The notes under the pieces were generated by a model. The model saw only the letters and a list, made by a program, of their open reading frames with translations. It was not told the origin of the DNA and ran no database searches. 64,000 nucleotides of DNA, taken from the NCBI RefSeq assembly GCF_015624505.1, contig NZ_CP061379.1:806001-870000 (forward strand), written 5' to 3'. The translations under genes and the position numbers were made by a program. This document shows positions 55,198 to 63,345 of this stretch, in pieces. Each line of letters opens with the position of its first letter. The first letter of the stretch is position 1. The DNA comes from Bradyrhizobium commune (lineage in GTDB: Bacteria > Pseudomonadota > Alphaproteobacteria > Rhizobiales > Xanthobacteraceae).

Positions 55198-56052
55198 TTA
55201 CAGCGAAACGCCCGGCGGAATGTCCGCCTCCGTCACGCCGACCAGCTCCATGTTGGTGATGATGGCGTTGCGGATGAAGCCGAGGCCCTTGTTGAAGTCG
55301 ATCCAGGTGTTGACGTAGTCGCGCCAGGTCTTGTCGGTCTCGCGGCGGAAGCCGGCATTCGACGTGGTGGCGAAGATCGGCGTCGGCAGCACAAACTGGC
55401 CAAGCGAGGGGTTCTTCTTCAGCACGGTCAGCGACAGCATGGTGATCAGGCACTGCGCGTCGACGCGGCCGGTCTGGAGCGCGGCGGTGGCGTCGTCCGC
55501 GGTCTTCAGCCGCGAGATCTGCGCCTTCGGTGTCAGGCGGCTGACGACCTGGTCATGCGAGGAGCCCTGGTCGACCGCGATCTTGATGTCGGGCGAGTTC
55601 AACTCGGCCCAGCTCTTCGGCTTGAAGTCCTTTTTGCACAAAATGCCGAAGGCGTTGTTGAAGACCGGCACCGAGAAGTCGATCACCAGCGCGCGCTTCG
55701 GGGTCGGGTTGAGGCCGAAGAAGATGTCGATCTTGTTGGACTGGAGGTCGAGCACCGAATTGCCCCAGGTGGTCTCGGTGATATCGAGCTCGGCCTCCAT
55801 GTCGTCGGCCAGCGCTTTCGCGATGTCGACGTAAAAGCCCTTCCACTGGCCGCTGGCGAGGTCCTTCATGTAATAGGGCGCGCCGCCGCCGACGGCGCCG
55901 ATCCGCATCTTCTTGGTGCGCCGGATGCGGGCAAAGGTCGATTCGTTCGGATCGGCTGCCTGGGCCACGGCCGGCGAGGTCAGCGTGCCCGCGGCGGCTG
56001 CGCCAAGGGCGCCAAGCCCGACAATCGATGCAACATCTCGACGTGTAACCAT
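55198..56052 (-). CDS. ABC transporter periplasmic solute-binding protein (family 3)
   Basis: 284 residues: an N-terminal export signal with twin arginine (VTRRDVASIVGLGALGAAAAG), then the family 3 polar amino-acid binding fold (RIGAVGGGAPYYMKD, GFYVDIAKALADD, KIDIFFGLNPTPKRA, VDQGSSHD). ATG 56052 chosen over TTG 56061. First gene of the transporter operon. The ligand may be an amino acid or a related carboxylate. Confidence 0.92.
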   Translation of the reverse strand: MVTRRDVASIVGLGALGAAAAGTLTSPAVAQAADPNESTFARIRRTKKMRIGAVGGGAPYYMKDLASGQWKGFYVDIAKALADDMEAELDITETTWGNSVLDLQSNKIDIFFGLNPTPKRALVIDFSVPVFNNAFGILCKKDFKPKSWAELNSPDIKIAVDQGSSHDQVVSRLTPKAQISRLKTADDATAALQTGRVDAQCLITMLSLTVLKKNPSLGQFVLPTPIFATTSNAGFRRETDKTWRDYVNTWIDFNKGLGFIRNAIITNMELVGVTEADIPPGVSL

Positions 56053-56200
56053 TGGGACCAATCGCTTTTCTGGTTGGATGGAGTTCCGCTGGGCGTTCTT
56101 ACCAAGGCGGCCCCAGCAGTGAAAGCACAGCCTATCGGCTGGGCAGGTCCGGAATTGCCCGGATGCTGGGCAAGATCAAGCCGTTCAAGGCGATACCCGC

Positions 56201-56229
56201 TTGCTTTCCGCTCCCTTTGGCTCCAAATA
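56201..56229 (+). promoter_or_regulatory. Predicted promoter of the SRP RNA gene
   Basis: TTGCTT (56201-56206) and CAAATA (56224-56229) are separated by 17 bp; transcription would begin near 56236, where the RNA's closing stem starts. Confidence 0.5.
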
Positions 56230-56235
56230 GGGACC

Positions 56236-56333
56236 GGGAGATTGGCGGTGGACGAGCCACTCGCCAACCGGGTCAGGTCCGGAAGGAAGCAGCCCTAACG
56301 AGGTCCGGATCGGGTCGCTCGTCAGTCTCCTGC
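56236..56333 (+). ncRNA. ffs: Signal recognition particle RNA (4.5S-type)
   Basis: The universally conserved apical hairpin CAGGTCCGGAAGGAAGCAGC lies at 56274-56293, followed by CCTAA. The flanking arms pair: GGAGATT near 56237 with AGTCTCC (56324-56330), and GACGAG (56251-56256) with CTCGTC (56318-56323). The RNA forms SRP with Ffh and targets membrane proteins co-translationally. A T-run follows at 56337-56343. It lies just upstream of dnaX. Both end coordinates are approximate. Confidence 0.93.
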
Positions 56334-56343
56334 CTGTTTTTTT
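56324..56343 (+). terminator. 3' end of SRP RNA with T-tract
   Basis: The basal stem of the SRP RNA is followed by TGCCTG and a T7 run (56337-56343), so the RNA's own stem with the T-tract probably ends transcription. Confidence 0.55.
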
Positions 56344-56428
56344 CGAGCGAATTGCGCCGGCGGGCTTCCCGCCAGCGCGCTCCTGTCCGCAAAAGCCAGC
56401 CGAGAGACATTCCATTGCGGATCGACCG

Positions 56429-58264
56429 ATGACCGACGCTGGCGCCCCTTCCAATCCTGACAGCGCCGGCCAGGCAACGCCCTACCGGGTTCTGGCGCGC
56501 AAATACCGCCCCTCCAATTTCGACGATCTAATCGGCCAGGAGGCCGTGGTCCGCACCGTTTCCAATGCGTTCGAGACCGGGCGCATTCCGCAGGCCTGGA
56601 TCCTCACCGGCGTCCGCGGCGTCGGCAAGACCACCACCGCGCGTATCCTGGCCCGTGCGCTCAACTACGAGATGCCGGACGGCTCGGTGAAGGGTCCGAC
56701 CATCCACATGCCGACGCTGGGCGTGCATTGCCAGGCGATCATGGAAAGCCGGCACATGGATGTGCTGGAGATGGACGCTGCGTCGCACACCGGCGTCGAC
56801 GACGTCCGCCAGATCAATGACAGCGTGCGCTACGCGCCGGCGAGCGCCCGCTACAAGGTCTACATCATCGACGAAGTCCATATGCTGTCGACGGCGGCGT
56901 TCAACGCCTTCCTGAAGACGCTGGAGGAGCCGCCGGAGCACGCCAAGTTCGTGTTCGCCACGACGGAGATTCGCAAGGTTCCGGTCACCGTGCTGTCGCG
57001 CTGCCAGCGGTTTGATCTTCGCCGCGTCGAGGCGGACGTGCTGATGAAGCATCTCGCCAACATCGCGGCCAAGGAAAGCGTCGAGATCGAGCCGGAGGCG
57101 CTCGGCATCATCGCGCGCGCGGCCGAAGGCTCGGTGCGCGATTCGCTGTCGCTGCTCGACCAGGCGATCGCACATGCGGCGGGAGCCGTGAAGGCCGATG
57201 CGGTCAGGCAGATGCTGGGCCTTGCCGACCGCACCCGCGTCATCGATCTCTTCGATTCGCTCGCGCGCGGCGACATCGCGAGCGCCTTCAAGGAATTCCG
57301 CGACCAGTACGATGTCGGGGCCGATCCGATCGTCGTGCTTTCGGACCTTGCCGAATTCGTCAATTTCGTCACCCGCGTGAAGTTCGTGCCGGCAACTGCC
57401 GACAACGTCGCCTATGGCGAGACCGAGCGCGTGCGCGCGAAGGATTTCGCCTCGAAGATTTCCAATCGCGTGCTGGCGCGGATGTGGCAGATGCTGCTCA
57501 AGGGCATCACCGAGGTGCAGGGTGCGACGCGCCCCGCCGCGGCCGCTGAAATGGTGCTGGTGCGTATCGCCTATGTCGCGGATCTGCCGACGCCGGACGA
57601 AGCGATCAGGATGCTGGAGCAGAACGGCGGCAGCTCACCGGTCGTGAGCGGCGGCAGTGCGGCGCGCAGCGGGCCGGGTGCGCCGATGGCCTCCGCGGCA
57701 CCGGTCGCGTCAGCCGCGCCCGTTCGCATGCCGACCTCGTCGTCATCAGCGTTCGGCGGCGGTGCTGCCCGGCCGCAGATGGCGGCGCCTGCGCCGGATC
57801 CGCAAGCTGCGGCGCCTCAGCTGCGTATCACCAGCTTCGCCCAGCTCGTCGCGTTGGCCGGCCAGAGGCGTGACCTCATGACCAAGGGCGCGCTTGAAGG
57901 CGACATGCGGCTCGTGCGTTTCGAGGAGGGCCGGCTGGAGGTCGCGCTCGAGCCGAACGCGTCGAAAACGATGATCAGCGAGCTCGCGCGAAAATTCGAA
58001 CTCTGGACCGGCCGCCGCTGGACCGTGATCGTCTCCAATGAACAGGGCCAGCCGACGCTGCGCTCGGTCAACCAGGCCGCCAAGCAGGAACATGCGCGCA
58101 CCGCCGAGGCCGATCCGCGCATCCAGGAAGTGCTGTCGCGTTTCCCCGGTGCGAAGGTCGTCGAGGTCCGCAGGCTTGCCCCCGAGACGCCGGAATCCAA
58201 TATTAACGCCGACTACGGCAGTGATGATCCGCCCGACGGTTCCGACGCCGACGACGATCTCTGA
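56429..58264 (+). CDS. dnaX: DNA polymerase III subunit tau/gamma
   Basis: 611 residues: AAA+ domain with the P-loop GVRGVGKTT (Lys67), Walker B IIDEVHML and sensor 1 FATTE, domain III, then an Ala/Pro/Gly/Ser-rich linker (about 395-465) and a tau C-terminal domain. The zinc-binding module normally has four Cys; here only Cys101 remains, in [14 protein letters not shown]. Part of the clamp loader. No obvious A-rich slippery site for a gamma form was seen. First gene of dnaX-ybaB-recR. Confidence 0.96.
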   Translation: MTDAGAPSNPDSAGQATPYRVLARKYRPSNFDDLIGQEAVVRTVSNAFETGRIPQAWILTGVRGVGKTTTARILARALNYEMPDGSVKGPTIHMPTLGVHCQAIMESRHMDVLEMDAASHTGVDDVRQINDSVRYAPASARYKVYIIDEVHMLSTAAFNAFLKTLEEPPEHAKFVFATTEIRKVPVTVLSRCQRFDLRRVEADVLMKHLANIAAKESVEIEPEALGIIARAAEGSVRDSLSLLDQAIAHAAGAVKADAVRQMLGLADRTRVIDLFDSLARGDIASAFKEFRDQYDVGADPIVVLSDLAEFVNFVTRVKFVPATADNVAYGETERVRAKDFASKISNRVLARMWQMLLKGITEVQGATRPAAAAEMVLVRIAYVADLPTPDEAIRMLEQNGGSSPVVSGGSAARSGPGAPMASAAPVASAAPVRMPTSSSSAFGGGAARPQMAAPAPDPQAAAPQLRITSFAQLVALAGQRRDLMTKGALEGDMRLVRFEEGRLEVALEPNASKTMISELARKFELWTGRRWTVIVSNEQGQPTLRSVNQAAKQEHARTAEADPRIQEVLSRFPGAKVVEVRRLAPETPESNINADYGSDDPPDGSDADDDL

Positions 58265-58290
58265 GCCAACCTTTTCAAGGACAGACAGCC

Positions 58291-58611
58291 ATGGCTGATT
58301 TTCTCGGCATGATGAAGCAGGCGGCGCAGCTGCAATCCAAGATGCAGGAGATGCAGGAGCAGCTTGCCAATGTGGAAGTCGAAGGTATCTCCGGCGGCGG
58401 TCTCGTCGCCGTGCGCATGACCGCGAAGATGGACGTCAAGGGCGTCAAGATCGATCCTTCGTTGATGAAGGCTGAGGAGCGCGAGGTGCTGGAAGATCTG
58501 CTCGTCACCGCGTTCGGCGATGCGCGCCGCAAGGCGGAGACGGCGATGCAGGAGAAGATGCAGTCGCTCACCGGCGGGCTCGGCCTGCCGCCGGGGCTGT
58601 TCGGCCAATAA
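58291..58611 (+). CDS. YbaB/EbfC-family nucleoid-associated protein
   Basis: 106 residues: N-terminal coiled coil [19 protein letters not shown], then the core [29 protein letters not shown]. Dimeric DNA-binding protein, conserved between dnaX and recR in most bacteria. It starts 26 bp after dnaX and ends 1 bp before recR begins, so the three are one operon. Confidence 0.95.
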   Translation: MADFLGMMKQAAQLQSKMQEMQEQLANVEVEGISGGGLVAVRMTAKMDVKGVKIDPSLMKAEEREVLEDLLVTAFGDARRKAETAMQEKMQSLTGGLGLPPGLFGQ

Positions 58612-58612
58612 C

Positions 58613-59215
58613 ATGGGCGCGGTTGCAGGTCCCGAAATCGAGCGGCTGGTCCAGCTTCTCGCGCGGCTGCCGGGCCTTGGTCCGCGCTCGGCGCGGCGCG
58701 CGGCGCTGCATCTGATCAAGAAGCGCGAAGCGCTGATGATGCCGCTGGCCTCGGCCTTGCAGGTCGCGCTGGACAAGGTCCAGGTCTGCAAGACCTGCGG
58801 CAATATCGACACGCAAAATCCCTGCACCGTCTGCACCGATCCGAAGCGCGATCCCGCCATCATCGTCGTGGTCGCCGACGTCGCCGATCTCTGGGCGCTG
58901 GAGCGGGCCAATGCGACCCAGGGGCGCTATCACGTGCTGGGCGCGACCTTGTCGCCGCTTGACGGGGTCGGCCCGCAGGACCTCACCATCGACGCGCTGG
59001 TGGCGCGCGCGCATGCGGCCGAGGTGCACGAAATCATCCTGGCGCTGAATGCGACGGTGGACGGCCAGACCACGGCGCACTACATCACCGACCTGCTCCA
59101 GGATGCCAACGTAAAAGTAACCCGGTTAGCCCATGGTGTGCCGGTTGGCGGCGAGCTTGATTATCTCGACGAAGGGACGCTATCAGCCGCGATGCGGCAG
59201 CGGACCCTGTTCTAG
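58613..59215 (+). CDS. recR: Recombination mediator RecR
   Basis: 200 residues: N-terminal helix-hairpin-helix ([17 protein letters not shown]), C4 zinc finger ([16 protein letters not shown]), Toprim domain ([15 protein letters not shown]) and the C-terminal Walker-B-like region ([22 protein letters not shown]). With RecO and RecF it loads RecA on gapped DNA. ATG 58613 follows the ybaB stop by one base. Confidence 0.97.
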   Translation: MGAVAGPEIERLVQLLARLPGLGPRSARRAALHLIKKREALMMPLASALQVALDKVQVCKTCGNIDTQNPCTVCTDPKRDPAIIVVVADVADLWALERANATQGRYHVLGATLSPLDGVGPQDLTIDALVARAHAAEVHEIILALNATVDGQTTAHYITDLLQDANVKVTRLAHGVPVGGELDYLDEGTLSAAMRQRTLF

Positions 59216-59242
59216 CAATCCAGACTTTACGGAACGAACGAC

Positions 59243-59680
59243 ATGACGAAACGATTCGCCAGACGGCTGGCTTTGGTTGCGACCATGATGATGCTGGCGA
59301 TCCCGGCCGTCTCGGCACAGCAGGATGACGAGGCGCCGCCGCCGTCAAAACCCGGCAAGCCGATCAGCGCCGGCGAGGTGCTCTCCGGCGAGTTGAACGC
59401 AATGAAAATCCGTGACGTCAAGAACGCCGGCAAGCGGGTTGCGATGTACCAGATCACCTCCGAGCCGCGCCGCCTGCCCGCGCCGAGCGGGCTGTGCGAT
59501 CTCGAGACCGGACCCGAGACGTTCCAGCTCGTCACCTCAAGCGACGCGCAGGCCGCGCAGCTGAAATCATTTGTCGGCAAGGAGATCTCCGTGAAGGTCG
59601 ATGAGGTCGCCTGCGCCAGCGATCCCGGCCAGATGAGCGAGGCCGTGGTGACGAAGTGGAGCTTGGTGAGGAAGCAGTAG
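59243..59680 (+). CDS. Exported protein of unknown function
   Basis: 145 residues: signal peptide (about 1-25, SAQQ), then an acidic, proline-rich stretch and a beta-strand-rich domain with two Cys (SGLCDLETGPE, EVACASDPG) likely forming a disulfide. I do not recognise the family. It follows recR by 27 bp, so it may be co-transcribed; it is followed by a palindromic repeat. Confidence 0.75.
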   Translation: MTKRFARRLALVATMMMLAIPAVSAQQDDEAPPPSKPGKPISAGEVLSGELNAMKIRDVKNAGKRVAMYQITSEPRRLPAPSGLCDLETGPETFQLVTSSDAQAAQLKSFVGKEISVKVDEVACASDPGQMSEAVVTKWSLVRKQ

Positions 59681-59697
59681 CGCTTTGATTGAGTGCC

Positions 59698-59795
59698 GTA
59701 GGGTGGTGGGCAAAGCGAAGCGTGCCCACCACTTCTGTCGAATTCCTTGAGCGATGGTGGGCACGGCGCGTTGCGCCTTTGCCCACCCTACGACG
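59698..59795. repeat. GTAGGGTGGGC palindromic repeat
   Basis: The arms GTAGGGTGG..TGGGCAAAGCGAAGCGTGCCCACCA and the inverse ending CCCACCCTACG enclose a short spacer. The inner hairpins have GGTGGGCA/TGCCCACC. It lies between convergent transcripts (exported protein and ampG). Confidence 0.75.
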
Positions 59796-59798
59796 GCG

Positions 59799-61163
59799 TC
59801 ACACCCGCACCGGCCCCAGCGCCTCAAAGTGACCGCGCTTCTGCAGCCATGTGAGCAGCAACAGGCTTGGGATCGCCACCAGCACGCAGATCACGAAGAA
59901 CAGCGGCCAGCCGGTCGCCTTGGCGACATAGCCGGCGACAGACGCGAGATAAGTGCGCCCGACCGCTGCGAGCGCGGTGAGCAGCGCATATTGCGTCGCC
60001 GTATGCAGCGGGTTCTGGCACAGCGCCGAGAGATAGGCGACGAAGATCACGGTGCCGATGGCGCTGGTGAAGTTCTCGCAGGTGATGGCGAAGGCGAGCG
60101 CCCACTGGCTGGTGCCGGTGAACGCCAGCCATGAAAATGAGAGGTTGGCGAGCGCTTGCAAGACGCCGCCGATCCACAGGCTCGCCGCGAGCGAGTAGCG
60201 CCGCGCGACGAAACCGCCGGCAAAGCCGCCGATCAGCGTCGCAGCCAGGCCGACGCCTTTCACGATCGCCGCGTAGTCGTTGCGGGAGAAGCCAAGGTCG
60301 ATCACGAACGGCGCCGTCATGGTGCCGGAGAAGGCGTCGGTAAACTTGAACAGCACCACGAAAGCGAGTGCCGCGAGCGCGTCCTTGCGCGTCAGGAACT
60401 CCGAGAAGGCGCCGATCGCCGCGTGCAGCACGCGTGCAAACGCGGTCTCCGTTTGCGTCGCGGCCTCGGCGCGCACCGATTGCTCGGGCTCGGTGGCGGC
60501 GAGCGCCGTGATGGTCCCGATCAGCACCATCGCCGCCATCACCACATAGCCCCACATCCAGGCCGCCGTGCGGGTAATCCCCGTGCTTTCGAAGCCGGAG
60601 ACGATGAACAGCGCGCCCGCGGTCGAGACCAGCATGCCGATGCGATAGGCCGCGACGTAAGCCGCCATGCCGGCGGCCTGCTCGCTCTCGGGCAGGCTCT
60701 CGACGCGGAAGGCGTCGACCACGATGTCCTGTGTCGAGGACGTCGTCGCTACCAAGAGCGCGCCGAGCGCGACATAGAACGGCGAGCGTGCGGGATCGGT
60801 CATCGCCAGCAGCAGGATCGCGACGATCAGCAGCAATTGCGAGAACAAGAGCCAGCCGCGCCGTCGCCCGAACGCGCGGGTAAACAGCGGCACATGCAGC
60901 GCATCCACCAGTGGCGCCCACAAGAATTTCAGCGTGTAGGGCGTGCCGACCAGCGCGAACAGCCCGATGGTCCCGAGATCGACGCCGGCCTCGCGCATCC
61001 ACACCAGCAGCGTCGAGCCTGACAGCGCCAGCGGCAGCCCCGAGGAGAAGCCGAGAAACAGCACGATCAACACGCGCGGTTGCAGGTAAACGGCCAGGCC
61101 GTCGCGCCAGGAGGTCGCAGGGGTGTCGGCAGCGGCGGATGATGTCGCGTCGGGTGCGGTCAT
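59799..61163 (-). CDS. ampG: AmpG-family muropeptide permease (MFS)
   Basis: 454 residues with about 12-14 membrane helices. Family traits: YLQPRVLIVLFLGFSSGLPLALSGSTLLVWMREAGVD at the N-terminus and LKFLWAPLVDALHVP in the second-third helix loop, close to classical AmpG. Imports anhydro-muropeptides for peptidoglycan recycling. No ampC-type regulator is nearby. Confidence 0.9.
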   Translation of the reverse strand: MTAPDATSSAAADTPATSWRDGLAVYLQPRVLIVLFLGFSSGLPLALSGSTLLVWMREAGVDLGTIGLFALVGTPYTLKFLWAPLVDALHVPLFTRAFGRRRGWLLFSQLLLIVAILLLAMTDPARSPFYVALGALLVATTSSTQDIVVDAFRVESLPESEQAAGMAAYVAAYRIGMLVSTAGALFIVSGFESTGITRTAAWMWGYVVMAAMVLIGTITALAATEPEQSVRAEAATQTETAFARVLHAAIGAFSEFLTRKDALAALAFVVLFKFTDAFSGTMTAPFVIDLGFSRNDYAAIVKGVGLAATLIGGFAGGFVARRYSLAASLWIGGVLQALANLSFSWLAFTGTSQWALAFAITCENFTSAIGTVIFVAYLSALCQNPLHTATQYALLTALAAVGRTYLASVAGYVAKATGWPLFFVICVLVAIPSLLLLTWLQKRGHFEALGPVRV

Positions 61164-61196
61164 GGGGAGGTGTTAGCAGATTCTGGCGACGCTGCC

Positions 61197-61230
61197 TCTT
61201 CTCCCTCTCCCCGCAAGCGGGGCGAGGTAA
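61197..61230. repeat. Single arm of family A palindromic repeat
   Basis: CTCCCTCTCCCCGCAAGCGGGGCGAGG hairpin, one arm only of the composite repeat, between ampG and rmuC (same strand). Confidence 0.6.
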
Positions 61231-61236
61231 GAAAAC

Positions 61237-62436
61237 TCACTCCCCCGCCTGGAGCTTCCTTGGGAACAGCTCGGGCGCACCCGTCGCCACCAGCCGCGGG
61301 CCCTCCGGTGCATCGCTCTTGCTGAAATCGAGCTCCTCGATTCGGCCGGCGCGCTTCTCGATCTTGTCGGCGGAGATCAGGATCTGGCGGACGTCCTCGT
61401 TGGCGTCGGCAAAGTGCTTTTGCAGTTTCAGCACGCGGTCGCGCAGGCGGCCGAGGTCGTCGCCGAGCTTGATCACTTCGGTCTGGATCTGGTCGGCGGC
61501 GTCGCGCATGCGCGCGTCCTTCATGATCTGCTGCATCACCTGGATCGCCAGCATCAGGAGCGAGGGCGACACCAGCACGACGCGGGCGCGGTAGGCCTTC
61601 TGGATCACGTCGTCGAACCCGTCATGGATCTCGGCGTAGACCGATTCCGACGGCACGAACATCAGCGCCATCTCCTGGGTCTCGCCGGTGACGAGATATT
61701 TCTCGGCGATGTCGCTGACATGTTTCATCACGTCGCCGCGCAGCCGCTGCGTGGCGATGCGCTTCTCCTCGTCGGTGCGGGCATCGTGCAGCGCGGTCAT
61801 CGCCTCCAGCGGGAACTTTGCATCGATGCAGAGCGGGCGCTGGTCGGGCAGGAACACCACGCAGTCCGGCCGCTTTCCGGTCGAGAGCGTAAACTGGAAT
61901 TCGTAAGCACCCTTCGGCAGGCCGTCCTGGACGATCGCCTCCATCCGCGCCTGGCCGAAGGCGCCGCGCGACTGCTTGTTGGCGAGCACGTCGCGGAGCG
62001 TCGTCACCTGGGTGGTGAGGTCGGTGAGGTTCTTGTGCGCGTTGTCGATGATGCCGAGCCGCTCGTGCAGCGCGCGCAGGCTCTCCATGGTGTTGCGGGT
62101 CGAATGCTCCATGGACTGGCCGACCCGGTGCGTCACCGAATCCAGCCGCTCGTTGACCGCGCGCGCCATCTCGGCCTGGCGGCCGGCGAGCGCCTGGGTC
62201 ATGGCGTCGGCGCGGCCGGCGGCCTCGCTCTGGGCATGCAGCACCTGGCTCAGCCGCTCCTCGAGCTCGTCGGCCCGGATCGCATGCGCCATCGCGAGTT
62301 CCGCGCCGCGCCGCCCGGACCGCGCGATCACCACTGCAATCACCACCAGCAGGATGAGAACCAGCACGCCAAAGCCGATCAGCGCATCGATGGTGCGGAC
62401 CGGCCAGTCGCCAGCCATGAAAATGATGTCGTTCAT
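61237..62436 (-). CDS. rmuC: DNA recombination protein RmuC homologue
   Basis: 399 residues: N-terminal membrane helix (about 16-40), a coiled-coil region (about 45-160), then the RmuC nuclease-like domain (GAYEFQFTL, LCIDAKFPLEAM, MALMFVPSESVYAEI). It is a putative membrane-anchored nuclease limiting DNA inversions. ATG 62436 (AAAGG upstream) fits the family start; the reading frame continues upstream without stop to 63849 but covers the def gene on the other strand and is not coding. Confidence 0.93.
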   Translation of the reverse strand: MNDIIFMAGDWPVRTIDALIGFGVLVLILLVVIAVVIARSGRRGAELAMAHAIRADELEERLSQVLHAQSEAAGRADAMTQALAGRQAEMARAVNERLDSVTHRVGQSMEHSTRNTMESLRALHERLGIIDNAHKNLTDLTTQVTTLRDVLANKQSRGAFGQARMEAIVQDGLPKGAYEFQFTLSTGKRPDCVVFLPDQRPLCIDAKFPLEAMTALHDARTDEEKRIATQRLRGDVMKHVSDIAEKYLVTGETQEMALMFVPSESVYAEIHDGFDDVIQKAYRARVVLVSPSLLMLAIQVMQQIMKDARMRDAADQIQTEVIKLGDDLGRLRDRVLKLQKHFADANEDVRQILISADKIEKRAGRIEELDFSKSDAPEGPRLVATGAPELFPRKLQAGE

Positions 62437-62485
62437 GCCAGCCTTTCTAGCCGATTCGCCGGCCTGCACGAACGAATAGCGAACA

Positions 62486-62560
62486 TTTATGGTTAAGAAC
62501 CCCCTAAGTTTTATGGTCAACGAAAGCTGACGTTTTATGGTTAGCGAAGGGTTAACGGGT
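62486..62560. repeat. Three 24-bp direct repeats with CtrA-like half-sites
   Basis: ATGG occurs at 62489, 62513 and 62537, exactly 24 bp apart, each within TTTATGGTYAR and preceded by T-rich sequence. ATGGTTAA is the reverse of the CtrA half-site TTAACCAT. They lie between the starts of rmuC (62436) and def (62608), so they probably regulate one or both genes. Confidence 0.6.
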
Positions 62561-62607
62561 TCCTCGCCGCATTGACCGCTTTCTCCGCGCGGCTTAAATC
62601 GCCCGCC

Positions 62608-63132
62608 ATGGCCCTCAGAGAAATCATCATCCTGCCCGACAAGCAGCTGCGTCTGGTCTCCAAGCCGATCGAGAAGGTCACGCCGGAGATCCGCAAGCTT
62701 GCCGACGACATGTTCGAGACCATGTACGACGCGCCCGGCATCGGCCTCGCCGCGATCCAGATCGCGCAGCCGTTGCGGCTCATCACCATGGACCTCGCCA
62801 AGCGCGACGAGAACGGCGAGACCACGCCGGAACCGCGTGTCTTCATCAATCCCGAGATCATCTCTTCGTCCGAAGAATTGTCGGTCTACGAGGAAGGCTG
62901 TCTCTCGATCCCTGAATATTACGAGGAGGTCGAACGGCCCGCCAAGGTCCGGGTGCGCTTCACCGATCTCGACGGCAAGCTGCACGAGGAAGACGCCGAA
63001 GGCCTCTACGCCACCTGCATCCAGCACGAGATCGACCATCTCAACGGCGTGCTGTTCGTCGATTATCTGTCGAAGCTGAAGCGCGACCGCGTCATCAAGA
63101 AGTTCGAGAAAGCCGCCAAACGCACGGAGTGA
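62608..63132 (+). CDS. def: Peptide deformylase
   Basis: 174 residues with the three metal motifs [16 protein letters not shown] and QHEIDHLNG. Removes the formyl group from nascent proteins. ATG 62608 ([15 protein letters not shown]); the frame is open upstream but not family-like. It precedes fmt, the partner formyltransferase gene, in the usual order, but a palindromic repeat of over 150 bp lies between them. Confidence 0.97.
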   Translation: MALREIIILPDKQLRLVSKPIEKVTPEIRKLADDMFETMYDAPGIGLAAIQIAQPLRLITMDLAKRDENGETTPEPRVFINPEIISSSEELSVYEEGCLSIPEYYEEVERPAKVRVRFTDLDGKLHEEDAEGLYATCIQHEIDHLNGVLFVDYLSKLKRDRVIKKFEKAAKRTE

Positions 63133-63169
63133 GTTGTAGACGACTGGCGTTGCCGCACGCTCTCCTGCG

Positions 63170-63328
63170 CTCCCTCCCCCCTTGTGGGGGAGGGCAGGGG
63201 AGAGGGGTAGCCCAGCAAGAGGTGCTCCTGATTTGCGGAGCGCAAGCAACAAAAGCCCGCGCTCACGCCGAGAGAGCGCGCCGTGTGGCACCCCTCTCCC
63301 TAGCCCTCCCCCACAAGGGGGGAGGGAA
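63170..63328. repeat. Composite palindromic intergenic repeat, family A copy 4
   Basis: Outer arms CTCCCCCCTTGTGGGGGAGG and CCTCCCCCACAAGGGGGGAG with inner GGGGAGAGGGGTAGCC / CACCCCTCTCCCTAGCCC. It fills most of the 213-bp gap between def and fmt. Confidence 0.8.
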
Positions 63329-63345
63329 CGTACCGAGTCCCTGTC

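Noticed and set aside
56053..56428. tRNA-like or coding content in the gap before dnaX
   Set aside because: The conserved GGAAGGAAGCAGC loop and pairing arms identify SRP RNA; no open frame here shows protein features.
62486..62560. 24-bp repeats as replication iterons or a CRISPR-like array
   Set aside because: Only three units with no spacer diversity, no rep or dnaA gene, and position between two divergent gene starts; a regulatory role is more likely.
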